Of a stretch of 64,000 nucleotides of DNA, positions 1 through 19,600 are shown piece after piece (the stretch's first letter is position 1; the number at the start of each line of letters is the position of its first letter). The notes under the pieces are model-generated. The model had not been told where the DNA came from. It worked only from the letters and a program-made list of their open reading frames with translations, and did not search any database. The translations under genes were made by a program, and so were the position numbers. Location of the stretch: assembly GCA_018857735.1 (NCBI GenBank), contig JABMCL010000882.1:181001-245000 (forward strand). The letters are read 5' to 3'. Source of the DNA: Alviniconcha marisindica (lineage: Eukaryota > Mollusca > Gastropoda > Provannidae).

Positions 1-8278
<8,278 letters not shown>

Positions 8279-8523
8279 CTTGGCACTTCACTTTAGCTGT
8301 GGCGACTCCTGACACAGGGGGGGTAACTCTTCCGAATATTAAGGCCACCGACATAGATTCGATAGAATAAGGCCGATAGGAATGCTGCGCTCGTGATTAC
8401 ATAGCTACTACATGTTGACCCAGTCAGCTCTGAGATCTGTCACTGAGTGCCCACAAGTTTGCATAGCCCACTTTTGTCAATGTCCACTACTATAGCACTG
8501 TTTAATTCCCAGTAGGCAGCCAC

Positions 8524-10270
8524 GTGCTTGGCAAAGATGGTGGAAAAGGTAGGAGGGGAGCGGGGATGCGGAGAAGGGACTGTGGGGGGGGGGGGGGGGG
8601 TGGGAAGGGAAAATGGGTGGGGGAGGGGACTGTGGGGAAAGAGATGCAGGGAGAGCGGGTCAGTGGGAAAGATATCAATCTATGCATGGAGAGGATTGTG
8701 GGGAAAGGAGTGTGGAGAGGAAACCCGTGGGTAAAGGGATGCATGGAGGAGACTGTCGGGAAAGGGCAGGGGACCGTGGGGAAAGGGATGAGGGGAGGGG
8801 ACTGTGGGGAAAAGGATGAGGGGAGGGGACTGTGGGGAAAGAGATGCAGGGAGGGGACTGTGGGGAAAGGGATGAGGGAAGGGGACTGTGGGGAAGGGAA
8901 TGCAGGGAGGGGACTGTGGCGGGGAAATGGATGCACGGAGGGGACTGTGGGGAAAGGGATGAGGGAAGGGGACTGTGGGGAAAGGGATGAGGGGAGGGGA
9001 CAGCGGGGAAAGGGATGCAGGGAGGGGACTGTGGGGAAAGAGATGAGGGAAGGGGACAGTGGGGAAAGGGATGAGGGGAGGGGACAGTGGGGAAGGGATG
9101 AGGGGAGGGCCGGGACAGTGGGGAAAGGAATACAGGGAGGGGACTGTGGGGAAAGGGATGCAGGAAGGGGACTGTGGAGAAAAGGATGAGGGAGGGAACT
9201 GGGGAAATGGATGAAGGAAGGGGACTGTGGGGAAAGAGATGCAGGGAAGGCACTGTGGGGAAAGGGATGACGGAAGGGGACCGTGGGGAAAGGGATGAGG
9301 GGGGGGGACAGTGGGGGAAGGAATGCAGGGAGAGGACTGGGGAAAGGGGTGCAGGGAGGGGACTGTGGGGAAAGGGATGGAGGGAGGGGACTATGGGGAA
9401 AGGGATGAGGGAAGGGGACCATGGGTAAAGGGATGTGGGGAGGGGACTATGGGGAAAGGGGTGCAGGGAGGGGACTGTGGGGAAAGAGATGAGGGAGGGG
9501 ACCGTGAGGAAATGGATGAGGGGAGGGGACTGTGGGGAAATAGATGCAGGGAGGGGACTGTGGGGAAATGGATGCATGGAGGGGACTGTGGGGAAATGGA
9601 TGAGGGGAGGGGACTATGGGGAAAGGGGTGCAGGGAGGGGAGTGTGGGGAAAGAGATGCAGGGAGGGGACTGTGGGGAAAGGGATGCAGGGAGGGGACTG
9701 TTGGGAAGGGAATGCAGGGAGGGGACTGTGGGGAAAGGGGTGCAGGGAGGGGACTGGGGGGAAAGAGATGCAGGGAGGGGAGTGTGGGGAAATAGATGCA
9801 GGGAGGGGACTGTTGGAAGGGAATGCAGGGAGGGGACTGTGGGGAAGTGAATGCAGGGAAGGGACTGTGGGGAAATGATGCAAGGAGGGGACTGTGGGGA
9901 AAGGGATGAGGGAAGGGGTCTGTGGGGAAAGGGATCTGGGAAGGGGACTGTGAGGAAAGGGATGATGGAGGGGACAGTAGGGAAAGGAATGCAGGGAGGG
10001 GACCATGGGGAAACGACTGCAGGGAGGGGACCGTGGGGAAAGGGATGCGGGGAGGGGACAGTGGGGAAAGGAATGCAGGGAGGGGACTATGGGGAAAGGG
10101 ATGAGGGGAGGGGACCATGGGGAAAGGGATGAGGGGAAGGGACTGTGGGGAAAGAGATGCAGGGAGGGGACTTTGGGGAAAGGGATGAGGGGAAGGGACT
10201 GTGGGGAAAGGGATGCAAGGCAGGGAGCGTATGGAAGTGGACGCAGGGAGGGGACCATGGGGGAAGGGAT
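8524..10270. repeat. 28-bp G-rich minisatellite, about 60 units
   Basis: Degenerate tandem array with a unit close to GGGGACTGTGGGGAAAGGGATGCAGGGA. The plus strand is almost free of C, so both strands carry long open frames (Gly/Arg/Glu-rich and Pro/Ser-rich) that are repeat artefacts. The array begins about 250 bp upstream of the U2SURP start codon. Runs of G make quadruplex formation likely on the plus strand. Confidence 0.95.
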
Positions 10271-13200
10271 CCAGTGAGTTTGGTGAGTAAGGATTTGAAA
10301 ACAAATGAGATTTCAGCTGCGGCAAGAAAGAGGCAAGGCCTTTTGCTTTGTGGAGTGGGTCTTGTAGCCTGTTTCAGAGGACAGGCACAGCATTGCAGAA
10401 TAACCTTGCACCCAAGTGCTTTTGTCTGTGTTTTCACTGACAGGTCAGAAATGCATGTGTCTATATCCACACTATGCCACTATGCAGGGAATTTAAATGG
10501 TGATTGATGGAGAGAGAAAAATCCAAAGCAAGAATGACTGCTAGCAATCTAAAACAAGATCCAAATACATAATGGGTTCAAAAGAATGTTATTCATTAGG
10601 ACAAAACACAACATGCGTGTGTGTGTGTGTGTGTGTGTGCATGCATGCATGCATGTGCATTGCTAATAGTAATACACCTAATACTGGAAACTGCACTGAT
10701 CACAGAATAGAAAGTCAATATGCTACCATTGCTACACTCATGTGCTTCTCTTATCAATTAACTTGCCTATGCTTGCAATTAATCTTTAAAGGAAACAAAA
10801 GCCATTAATGAATATATATGCATCAGTCATATTGTATCACAGAAGGCAGTGTATGCAACCACAAGCATTCTAACAAAATCGAACAGGACACTGTGGGTAC
10901 ATGGTGACAAGGACCAGTTTTATTCATAAAAGATTGAGGAAAATGCCTCTGAGGTGAACAACAGTGATCATCGTAATAAAGTTGTCAACGAAGAAAACAG
11001 GCACAATCTGAATACTGTAAACTCACTATTACAAGAACAGGATAAAGTGTGACTCGAGCACAAATAAAGCTCTGTTGTACCTTTTCTTGGAATAATATTG
11101 AGATGTTGAGATCAGTCATACCACATGCTGACATCACCAGGACTCTGTTCAAATAAAAGGCACAATAAGTCCAAACTTCCACGTGTTGAAACAGTCATAG
11201 TAAACGACAGTTTTATGGTATGCAATGGAACAAGTCCATGCAATATATGTACAACATCAAATGACCAGTACAAGCACCTCAGTTAACACAGTGTCTAAAT
11301 ATTGCATCTGAAATGGATTGCACTTAAAACTGATGAGAATTCTTTTCTTTTTTTAACAAATTAAAAAAAAGGAAAAAAAAAGGGCTTTATATCAGAACAA
11401 AGTATATGTGTGATTATGGCTGTTAAAATGAGTATCTCTCTGCAGTCACAGAGGACTAACAAGGGCACTGTACTGCATGATTATGACTGATACCAAGGCT
11501 GTAACATCAAAGCTATTGGGCGATTCAGCGAAGCTAGTTTGCTAATGTGTGTCGCAGCGCACTTCCAGGCCAATTTCTGAGCAGGTGTTGCTTCACACTG
11601 TGTATAACTGTGGAAGTTGAACCTAGAATCGCGAAGCAGTACAAATGCCAATACTGTTGCAGTTGCAAAAATTACTGTGGAAAGGGAATGGAGGGTGGAA
11701 AAAAAGTGTCTTTGCGTCATTTTTTTGGCTGATCAGAAGATCACCAGTTCGTAGAAAAAATGCATCTTAGGGCATCCTATAGCACGAGCAACAAGTTATT
11801 GCTTATTGCCAGACACATTATGACTATGGGCCTCCAAAAATGCCTTTAAAGTTGGCAGTGTAAAATTCGCAAATTCACTGTCACCGCCTTCCATTGTGAA
11901 GAAAGTACGCATCAGAAGTAAAAACAGCCAAGGGACTTAAGTGATACCGGGCAAAAGTTAAGGGAGTGAACAACCCCGCCTGAATCGCCCAGTAAAGGCT
12001 GTGGTCCACTTTCAATCACGGCCACATGACTACATGATGCATATCAGCTGCTATGGGAAACCATAGACTGTGATGTCACTGTCCAGTGACTGATCAGTCA
12101 TGTAAATCTGTAATGTAGGTTTCAAACTTGTGTTTATGACACAGCTTACAGTCTTTCATGCTAGCTCCAACCAAGTAATAATAATGAATGGCATCACAAT
12201 CTGTTGTTTCCCATGGCAACTGATCATACATTATGTCGTTACAATGACCGTGATCGAAAGCGGAACACATCCTGAAGGCACTGTGTTAAAGAACCAAAAT
12301 AACCCCTTCACAGCTAGCTACTTGAGGTTCTCGAAGCTTCAGTGCCAACATCAAAGGTTCAGGAATGGTTAATTGTAGCTCATGTATCATCACTGATGTC
12401 ACTACTGTCACTGGAGATATTGCTGGAGTTGGCTACTTGACATTTAAAGGGGAACCAAAACGAAGATGGATGCTGGCCTGAAAACATAGGCAATGCGCAA
12501 ATATTTTCATTTCCATATTTCATTTGATTGCTTCTATCAATAGGAATATACCTTTTAATAAAATGAAAAAAATGAGTACTTTTCTGCTCTGAGCTCTTCA
12601 GGGTGAAACCATGTTGGTTTGCTCTTTACCAAATGAATGGCAGAAATTTGACGCTTTTGCAACACATGCTGGCTGTATTTATGACATCACTCAAGCAGAC
12701 TGCTGAGCACAAAATGACAGCGTTAACGGGTGTGTTTTCATGATTTACTATTTTACAAACAAATGTCAGTTTTTAACAAATGGGATGAGAAACTGAGTGA
12801 AAAACTTCTGGGGGGTGCATTTACTATTCCTTTCCTATCAATCAGCCCTGTGACACCTTTTGGGTTCAGTTCCCCTTTAAGTCCAGCAAACCACACAGGC
12901 TACATCAGGGTTACACAGCACCGCAACCAAAACAGCCAACACATCCTTTAAAAAGCAAACTAGAACAACCAGACAATGATGCTCATCTAAAATTTTAAAA
13001 AAGCAACAACAACAAAATCACATTTTTATCAAACTCAGCCATAATCCATTAAAAACATGAGCAAATCCAACTTTCCCCAGTGTACTGAGGTGAAAACAAA
13101 AGTGAAAGTATGACACTCGTCATTCTACATCTGAAGAGAATTTTGAAATATAATTTTTTTTATAATGAATATGAATCAACCAGAAAAGCCAAAATTAGAT

Positions 13201-13300
13201 AAGCAAAACTTTTTGCAGCAGGAAAAGCATGTTAAGTTATATACGGACCTACTCCAGACCTAAAAGTGTGTCCTTGATAACTCTGGGTCCTCAGCAGTTC
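10271..13300. other. Intergenic DNA between U2SURP and CDC20
   Basis: I see no gene here. The stretch holds a short TG/ATGC microsatellite at about 10616-10655 and the MITE at 11516-11992. The rest is AT-rich unique sequence. An AATAAA on the minus strand near 10919-10924 is too far from the CDC20 stop codon to assign to it. Confidence 0.6.
11516..11992. mobile_element. MITE-like element, copy 2 (TA target duplication)
   Basis: About 477 bp, starting TTGGGCGATTCAGCG and ending CTGAATCGCCCAG, with TA on both sides. The terminal inverted repeats match over about 12 bases. It is alignable with the element at 5446-5948 in the same orientation, including the AAGGGACTTAAG block near the right end. 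It is non-autonomous. Confidence 0.8.
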
Positions 13301-13320
13301 AGTTTAGTTCAAGATGGTAT

Positions 13321-13665
13321 CTATGTGCTCGGAAAAGCCCATATGCGCTCCACCCAGTCTCTCACAAGTTTCCCCCACGCTGCCTTTGAAACAGTTCCAA
13401 TGTTCGTCTGACTGACCATGGCCCTCTCTCGCCCTTTCAAGGAAGATTGTCTCGCGCTTCCTCTTTTCACGTCTCTCTCCTCCAGGCAACCGATGGTGTG
13501 ATGCCCTTGGCTTTGTGCCTGTAGGTAATGTCTCAAGCTTCTCAACAGTTAAGATCTTCCGAGAAGCAAGCCACTTGTGAGGGTTGCTTTGCCTGCCAGT
13601 CTATCCGCTCGGTCATTTCCCTTCATTCCGGCAGAAAGCACCTTAGTTTCTGTGCACCCCTGGTG
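13321..13665 (-). pseudogene. Decayed non-LTR retrotransposon, RNase H C-terminal remnant
   Basis: On the minus strand one frame reads AGMKGNDRADRLAGKA, the typical RNase H motif (GN-x-x-AD-x-LA) of retrotransposon ORF2. A stop and frameshift follow. A second frame continues LRHYLQAQSQGHHTI, then VSQTNIGTVSKAAWGKL, and ends WAFPST-stop. The broken frame shows it is not functional. The reverse transcriptase part is absent: the 65-bp minisatellite begins directly upstream. Confidence 0.65.
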
Positions 13666-13689
13666 CCTATCGGAGAACTAGGGTGGATG

Positions 13690-15480
13690 ACAGTGGTGAT
13701 GTTAGCACTGCAAACATTAGCACTAGTAGCACTAAGCAATGCATGACTACAGTGATTAGTACTAGTCGTGACACATGAACTACAAACATTAGCACCAATA
13801 GTGACACATGGACTACAGTTGTTAGCACAGCTGCGATGCATGAGCTACAATCATTTGCGCTGGTAGTGTTGCTGACCTACTGTTGTTTGTACTAGGAGTG
13901 ACGCACAAGCTACAGTCATTTGTGCTGGTGGTGATGCTGACCTGCAGTTGTTTGTACTAGGAGAGACCCATGAGCTACAATCATTTGTGCTGGTAGTGTT
14001 GCTGACCTACAGTTGTTTGTACTAGGAGAGACCCATGAGCTACAATCATTTGTGCTGGTGGTGACGTTGACCTACAGTTGTTTGTACTAGGAGTGACCCA
14101 TGAGCTACAATCATTTGCGCTGGTAGTGTTGCTGACCTACAGTTGTTTGTACTAGGAGTGACCCATGAGCTACAATCATTTGCGCTGGTGGTGTTGCTGA
14201 CCTACAGTTGTTTGTACTAGGAGTGACACATGAGCTACAATCATTTGTGCTGGTGGTGTTGCTGACCTACAGTTGTTTGTACTAGGAGTGACACATGAGC
14301 TACAATCATTTGAGCTGGTAGTGTTGCTGACCTACAGTTGTTTGTACTAGGAGTGACACATGAGCTACAATCATTTGAGCTGGTAGTGTTGCTGACCTAC
14401 AGTTGTTTGTACTAGGAGAGACCCATGAGCTACAATCATTTGTGCTGGTAGTGTTGCTGACCTACAGTTGTTTGTACTAGGAGAGACCCATGAGCTACAA
14501 TCATTTGTGCTGGTAGTGTTGCTGACCTACAGTTGTTTGTACTAGGAGAGACCCATGAGCTACAATCATTTGTGCTGGTAGTGTTGCTGACCTACAGTTG
14601 TTTGTACTAGGAGTGACCCATGAGCTACAATCATTTGCGCTGGTAGTGTTGCTGACCTACAGTTGTTTGTACTAGGAGTGACCCATGAGCTACAATCATT
14701 TGCGCTGGTAGTGTTGCTGACCTACAGTTGTTTGTACTAGGAGTGACACATGAGCTACAATCATTTGCGCTGGTAGTGTTGCTGACCTACAGTTGTTTGT
14801 ACTAGGAGAGACCCATGAGCTACAATCATTTGCGCTGGTAGTGTTGCTGACCTACAGTTGTTTGTACTAGGAGAGACACATGAGCTACAATCATTTGTGC
14901 TGGTAGTGTTGTTGACCTACAGTTGTTTGTACTAGGAGAGACCCATGAGCTACAATCATTTGTGCTGGTAGTGTTGCTGACCTACAGTTGTTTGTACTAG
15001 GAGAGACCCATGAGCTACAATCATTTGAGCTGGTAGTGTTGCTGACCTACAGTTGTTTGTACTAGGAGAGACCCATGAGCTACAATCATTTGTGCTGGTA
15101 GTGTTGCTGACCTACAGTTGTTTGTACTAGGAGAGACCCATGAGCTACAATCATTTGAGCTGGTAATGTTGCTGACCTACAGTTGTTTGTACTAGGAGTG
15201 ACCCATGAGCTACAATCATTTGCGCTGGTAGTGTTGCTGACCTACAGTTGTTTGTACTAGGAGTGACACATGAGCTACAATCATTTGTGCTGGTAGTGTT
15301 GCTGACCTACAGTTGTTTGTACTAGGAGAGACCCATGAGCTACAATCATTTGTGCTGGTAGTGTTGCTGACCTACAGTTGTTTGTACTAGGAGAGACGCA
15401 CAAGCTACAGTCATTTGCGCTGGTAGTGTCACTGACCTACAGTTGTTTGTACTAGGAGTGATGCATGAGCTACAGTTGTT
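13690..15480. repeat. 65-bp minisatellite, about 27 units
   Basis: Tandem array with a unit near CTACAGTTGTTTGTACTAGG followed by AGTGACCCATGAGCTACAAT. Central units are nearly identical and the edges are diverged, as expected for an array homogenised from the middle. It lies between the LINE remnant and the CDC20 3' region. Confidence 0.95.
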
Positions 15481-15734
15481 TGTACAAGTGGTGACTCAGA
15501 CCTACAATTGCTAGTACTAGTGGTGGCTGTGAACTACAATCATTAGCACTAGTGGTAATGCATGAACCACCATTGTCAGGGCTAGTAGTATTGCATGAAC
15601 TACCATTGCTAGTACTAGTGGAGACACCTGAACTATAACCATCAGTACCAGTAGCGACACCCAAACTACAATCAATGGTACCTGTGCCTATGCTGACACA
15701 AAACCTGTGCTGACACAAACGTATCAACAGATAG

Positions 15735-16075
15735 GTGTAAACATTATCTAAATCAATGCGACTAAAACAGATTGTGCAAAAATATATGTGGTTGTAATAT
15801 ATGTGGTTCTAATGAAAACCCGTCAAATTAGAAGTCATCAATGTGACTAAAACTGATTGTGCAAAAATACAAGTGGTTGCAATGAAAACCTGTCAAATTA
15901 GAAGTCATCAATGTGACTAAAACTGATTGCGCAAAAATGCATGTGGGTGCAATGAAAACCCGTCAAATTAGAAGTCATCAAGGCGACTAAAACTAAATGT
16001 GCAAAAATACATGTGATTGTGCAAAAATACATGTGGGTGCAGTGAAAACACATCAAATTAGAAGTCGGTACCATC
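15735..16075. repeat. About 70-bp tandem repeat, 4-5 units
   Basis: Repeated units share ATTAGAAGTCATCAATGTGA and a GTGCAAAAATACATGTGG block. They follow directly after the 65-bp array but have a different unit. Confidence 0.85.
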
Positions 16076-16229
16076 ATAGCGCAATCATAGGGAATAGCAA
16101 CTGCAACTTCAATTCTTCACAACCTGCACTGATGATGCAATGAACAGTCAGGCTTCCATGACTGAACAACACTTCCAAATCACAACAGATGAGCAGATCT
16201 ACTGCATAAAAAAGCAAAACACATCCATA

Positions 16230-16660
16230 CCTCTACAAAGGAGAAGAGAGAACTAAAATAATAAACATCCCAGTTAATGCTGGCTTTCAAATGCACTTAC
16301 AAAGACACAAAACTAAAACAATAAACAGCCCAGTCATTGCTGGCTACTGAATGCACACACCAAGACAAAAAACTGAAATAATAAACAGCCTAATCAATGC
16401 TGTTACCGAGTGTGATGCCAAGACACAAAACTGAAATAAACAGCCCAGTCATTGGTGGTTAATGAATGCACACACCAAGACACAGAACTGAAATAATAAA
16501 CAGTCCAATCAATGCTGGCTACCAAATGCACCACCCAGACACAAAACTGAAATAATAATCAGCCCAATCAATGCTGGCTACCAAATGCATGCACAAAAGA
16601 CACAAAACTTAAATAATAAATGGCTCAATCACTGCTGGCTACCGAATGCACATGCTAAGA
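16230..16660. repeat. About 65-bp tandem repeat running into the CDC20 stop codon
   Basis: Around six or seven units share ACAAAACTGAAATAATAAACAG and then ATGCTGGCTACCAAATGCA. The last unit overlaps the end of the CDC20 coding sequence. The genomic CTGGCTACCGAATGCAC there encodes Cys-Ile-Arg-stop on the minus strand and is one copy of the repeat. The rest of the array lies in the CDC20 3' UTR or 3' flank. Confidence 0.85.
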
Positions 16661-19600
16661 CCCGAGGAGCTGGCCGTCCTAGTCGTCGCTTTCTTTTCCT
16701 GTTTGTCGTGTGCAAAGCATTTCCACAAACGGATGGTTTCATCGGCAGCAATGCTGGCTACTGTCTGACCATCTGGGGACATGCACAGATTGAGAATGCG
16801 CCCCGAGTGACCTGAAAAACATAGCAGTGACAAGATCACAAAAGCAGAAAGAAAAAAGTTCACCACAGGTTGTGCACTGGTCAAATTTTTTAATTTGCGT
16901 TGTTTCAAGCAAGACTGGAGAGTGGTTAGACATATTTTATCACATAGCAGACAATCTCATGACAGTTGGAAGATAAAAGGTTCATCATAGGGTATGCACT
17001 AGTCAAAATATATTTTTTAATCTGCCCCTTTTTCCGGCAAAAACTGTAGACTGAACATACATATTTGTCATACCAATAACACTTGCTCTTGAAAGCCAAA
17101 CATTACGCACAATCAGCCATGATCACCACATGGATGGATGACCATTATGTGCTAGGCCTTGTGCCCGCCCCTAGAGTTCTCCCGAGTCAAATTCTGTGCA
17201 GACTCTACAAAAGTCCTTCAGATGAGACTATAAACCAAGGGCCCCCATAAGTATGAGCACGCAAAAAGATCACATATGCACGATGAAGATCCTGTAGTCC
17301 ATCAGAGTTAGACGGATTAAGGAAACACCAAAATAACCCGGCATACATTAAAATGTCGGTCTTCAAAGTATTAAAGTTGGGCTACATATGGAAGAAAAAG
17401 GAAAGCTAAATTTAAAAGGAAGGGCAACGAAGTTGTGTGTCACAGGCATTAACTATGACGTATACCTTTCCAAATACACACACACACACACTCACACACA
17501 TACATACACACACTGCTAAAAATGTTAATGCAGTACATCAAAAGGCAAGTTAAAACTAAAAGGAAGGTTGAAACGGGAGAGGGTTGGTGGTGAGAGGCTC
17601 ACTAATGAGACACCAGTGACTCACCAATGAAATCAATGAGCTGTCGGTGAGATCAGTGACTTACCACTGACAATGAGACACCAGTGACTCAATAACGAAA
17701 TCAGTGAGCTGTTGGTGAGATCAGTGACTTACCACTGACAATGAGACACCAGTGACTCACCAATGAAATCAGTGAGCTGCTGGTGAGATCAGTGACTTAC
17801 CACTGACAATGAGACACCAGTGACTCACCAACGAAATCAGTGAGCTGTCGGTGAGATCAGTGACTTACCATTGACCATGAGACACCAGTGACTCACCAAC
17901 GAAATCAGTGAGCTGTCGGTGAGATCAGTGACTTACCATTGACCATGAGACACCAGTGACTCACCAATGAAATCAGTGAGCTGTCAGTGAGATCCGCGAC
18001 TTACCACTGACAATGAGACACCAGTGACTCACCAACGAAATCAGTGAGCTGTTGGTGAGATCTGCGACTTACCACTGACAACGAGACACCAGTGACTCAC
18101 CAATGAAATCAGTGAGCTGTCAGGGGAGATCTGCGACTTACCACTGACCATGAGACACCAGCGACTCACCAATGAAATCAGTGAGCTGTTGGTGAGATCT
18201 GCGACTTACCACTGACAATGAGACACCAGCGACTCACCAATGAAATCAGTGAGCTGTCAGTGAGATCTGCGACTTACTGCTGCCCATGAGACACCAGTGA
18301 CTCACCAATGAAATCAATGAGCTGTCAGTGAGATCTGTGACTTACCACTGACAATGAGATACCAGTGACTCACCAATGAAATCAGTGAGCTGTCAGTGAG
18401 ATCTGCGACTTACCACTGACAATGAGACACCAGTGACTCACCAATGAAATTGGTGAGGTCAGTGACTTACCACTGACAATGAGAACCAGTGACTCATTGA
18501 GATTGGTGACCTACTAATCAAATCAGTGACCTGTGAGATCAGTGACCTACCCATGAAATCAGTAAGCTATCAATAAGATCAATGACTTACGACTGACAAT
18601 GAGACACTACTGCCTCATCAATGAGATCAGTGACCTACTAATCAAATCAGTGACCTACCCATGAAATCAGTAAGCTATTGATAAGATAAATGACTTACCA
18701 CTGACAGTGAGACACCAGTGACTCATTAATGATATCACCTATATACTAATCAAATCAGTGACCTATGAGATCAGTGACTACCAATGAAATCAGTAAGTTG
18801 TCACTGAGATCAATGACTCACCATTGACAACAAAACACCAGCTAACCAATGAGATCAGTGGCCTACTAGTTAAACTGATGACCTATGAGATCAGCAACTT
18901 ACCAATGAGATCGGTGACCTACCAATAAAATTTGTGAGCTGTCAGTGAGACAGTGACTTACCACTGACAATGAGACACCAGTGACTCACTAATGAGATCA
19001 GTGACCTACTAATTAAATCAGTGACCTATGAGATCAGAAACTTACCAATGAGATCAGTGACCTAACAATAAAATCTGTGAGCTGTCAGTGAGATCAGTAA
19101 CTTATCTCTGGCAGTGAGACAACTATGACTCACCAATGAGATCAGCAACTTACTAATGAGATCAGTGACCTACCAATGAAATCAGCCAGTTGACAGTGAG
19201 ATCAGTGACTTACAACTGACAGCGACGTAGCAATGAGATCGGAGATTTGCCAATGAGATTAGGGGCTTACCAATGAGATCAGATACTGACCAACGAGATC
19301 CAAGACTTACCAATGAGGTCAGTGACTTTCGTCATGGCTGGATATTTCCACAGACTGAGCTGGTTCATTGCGTAGCCATGACCCGACACAATCTCCCGGT
19401 GTTCTTTGGACCACAACACCGAACACACCTGCAACATATGTCCAAAAGACAGTCACTTCCAGTGCAACTCGTATCAACCTAGAAACAGCTGTCCATGACA
19501 TTTAATCTCAACAGCTCCAGGAACAGCCAACGGACATGACATTCCTTGGACTCAAGACTTGCTGTCTTCATGTGGGAATCCAGCTCAAGCATTCAGTGCT

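Noticed and set aside
8502..10325. Long Pro/Ser-rich and Gly/Arg/Glu-rich open frames (up to about 300 codons) on both strands
   Set aside because: They are translations of the 28-bp G-rich minisatellite. No promoter, splice signal or recognised domain supports them.
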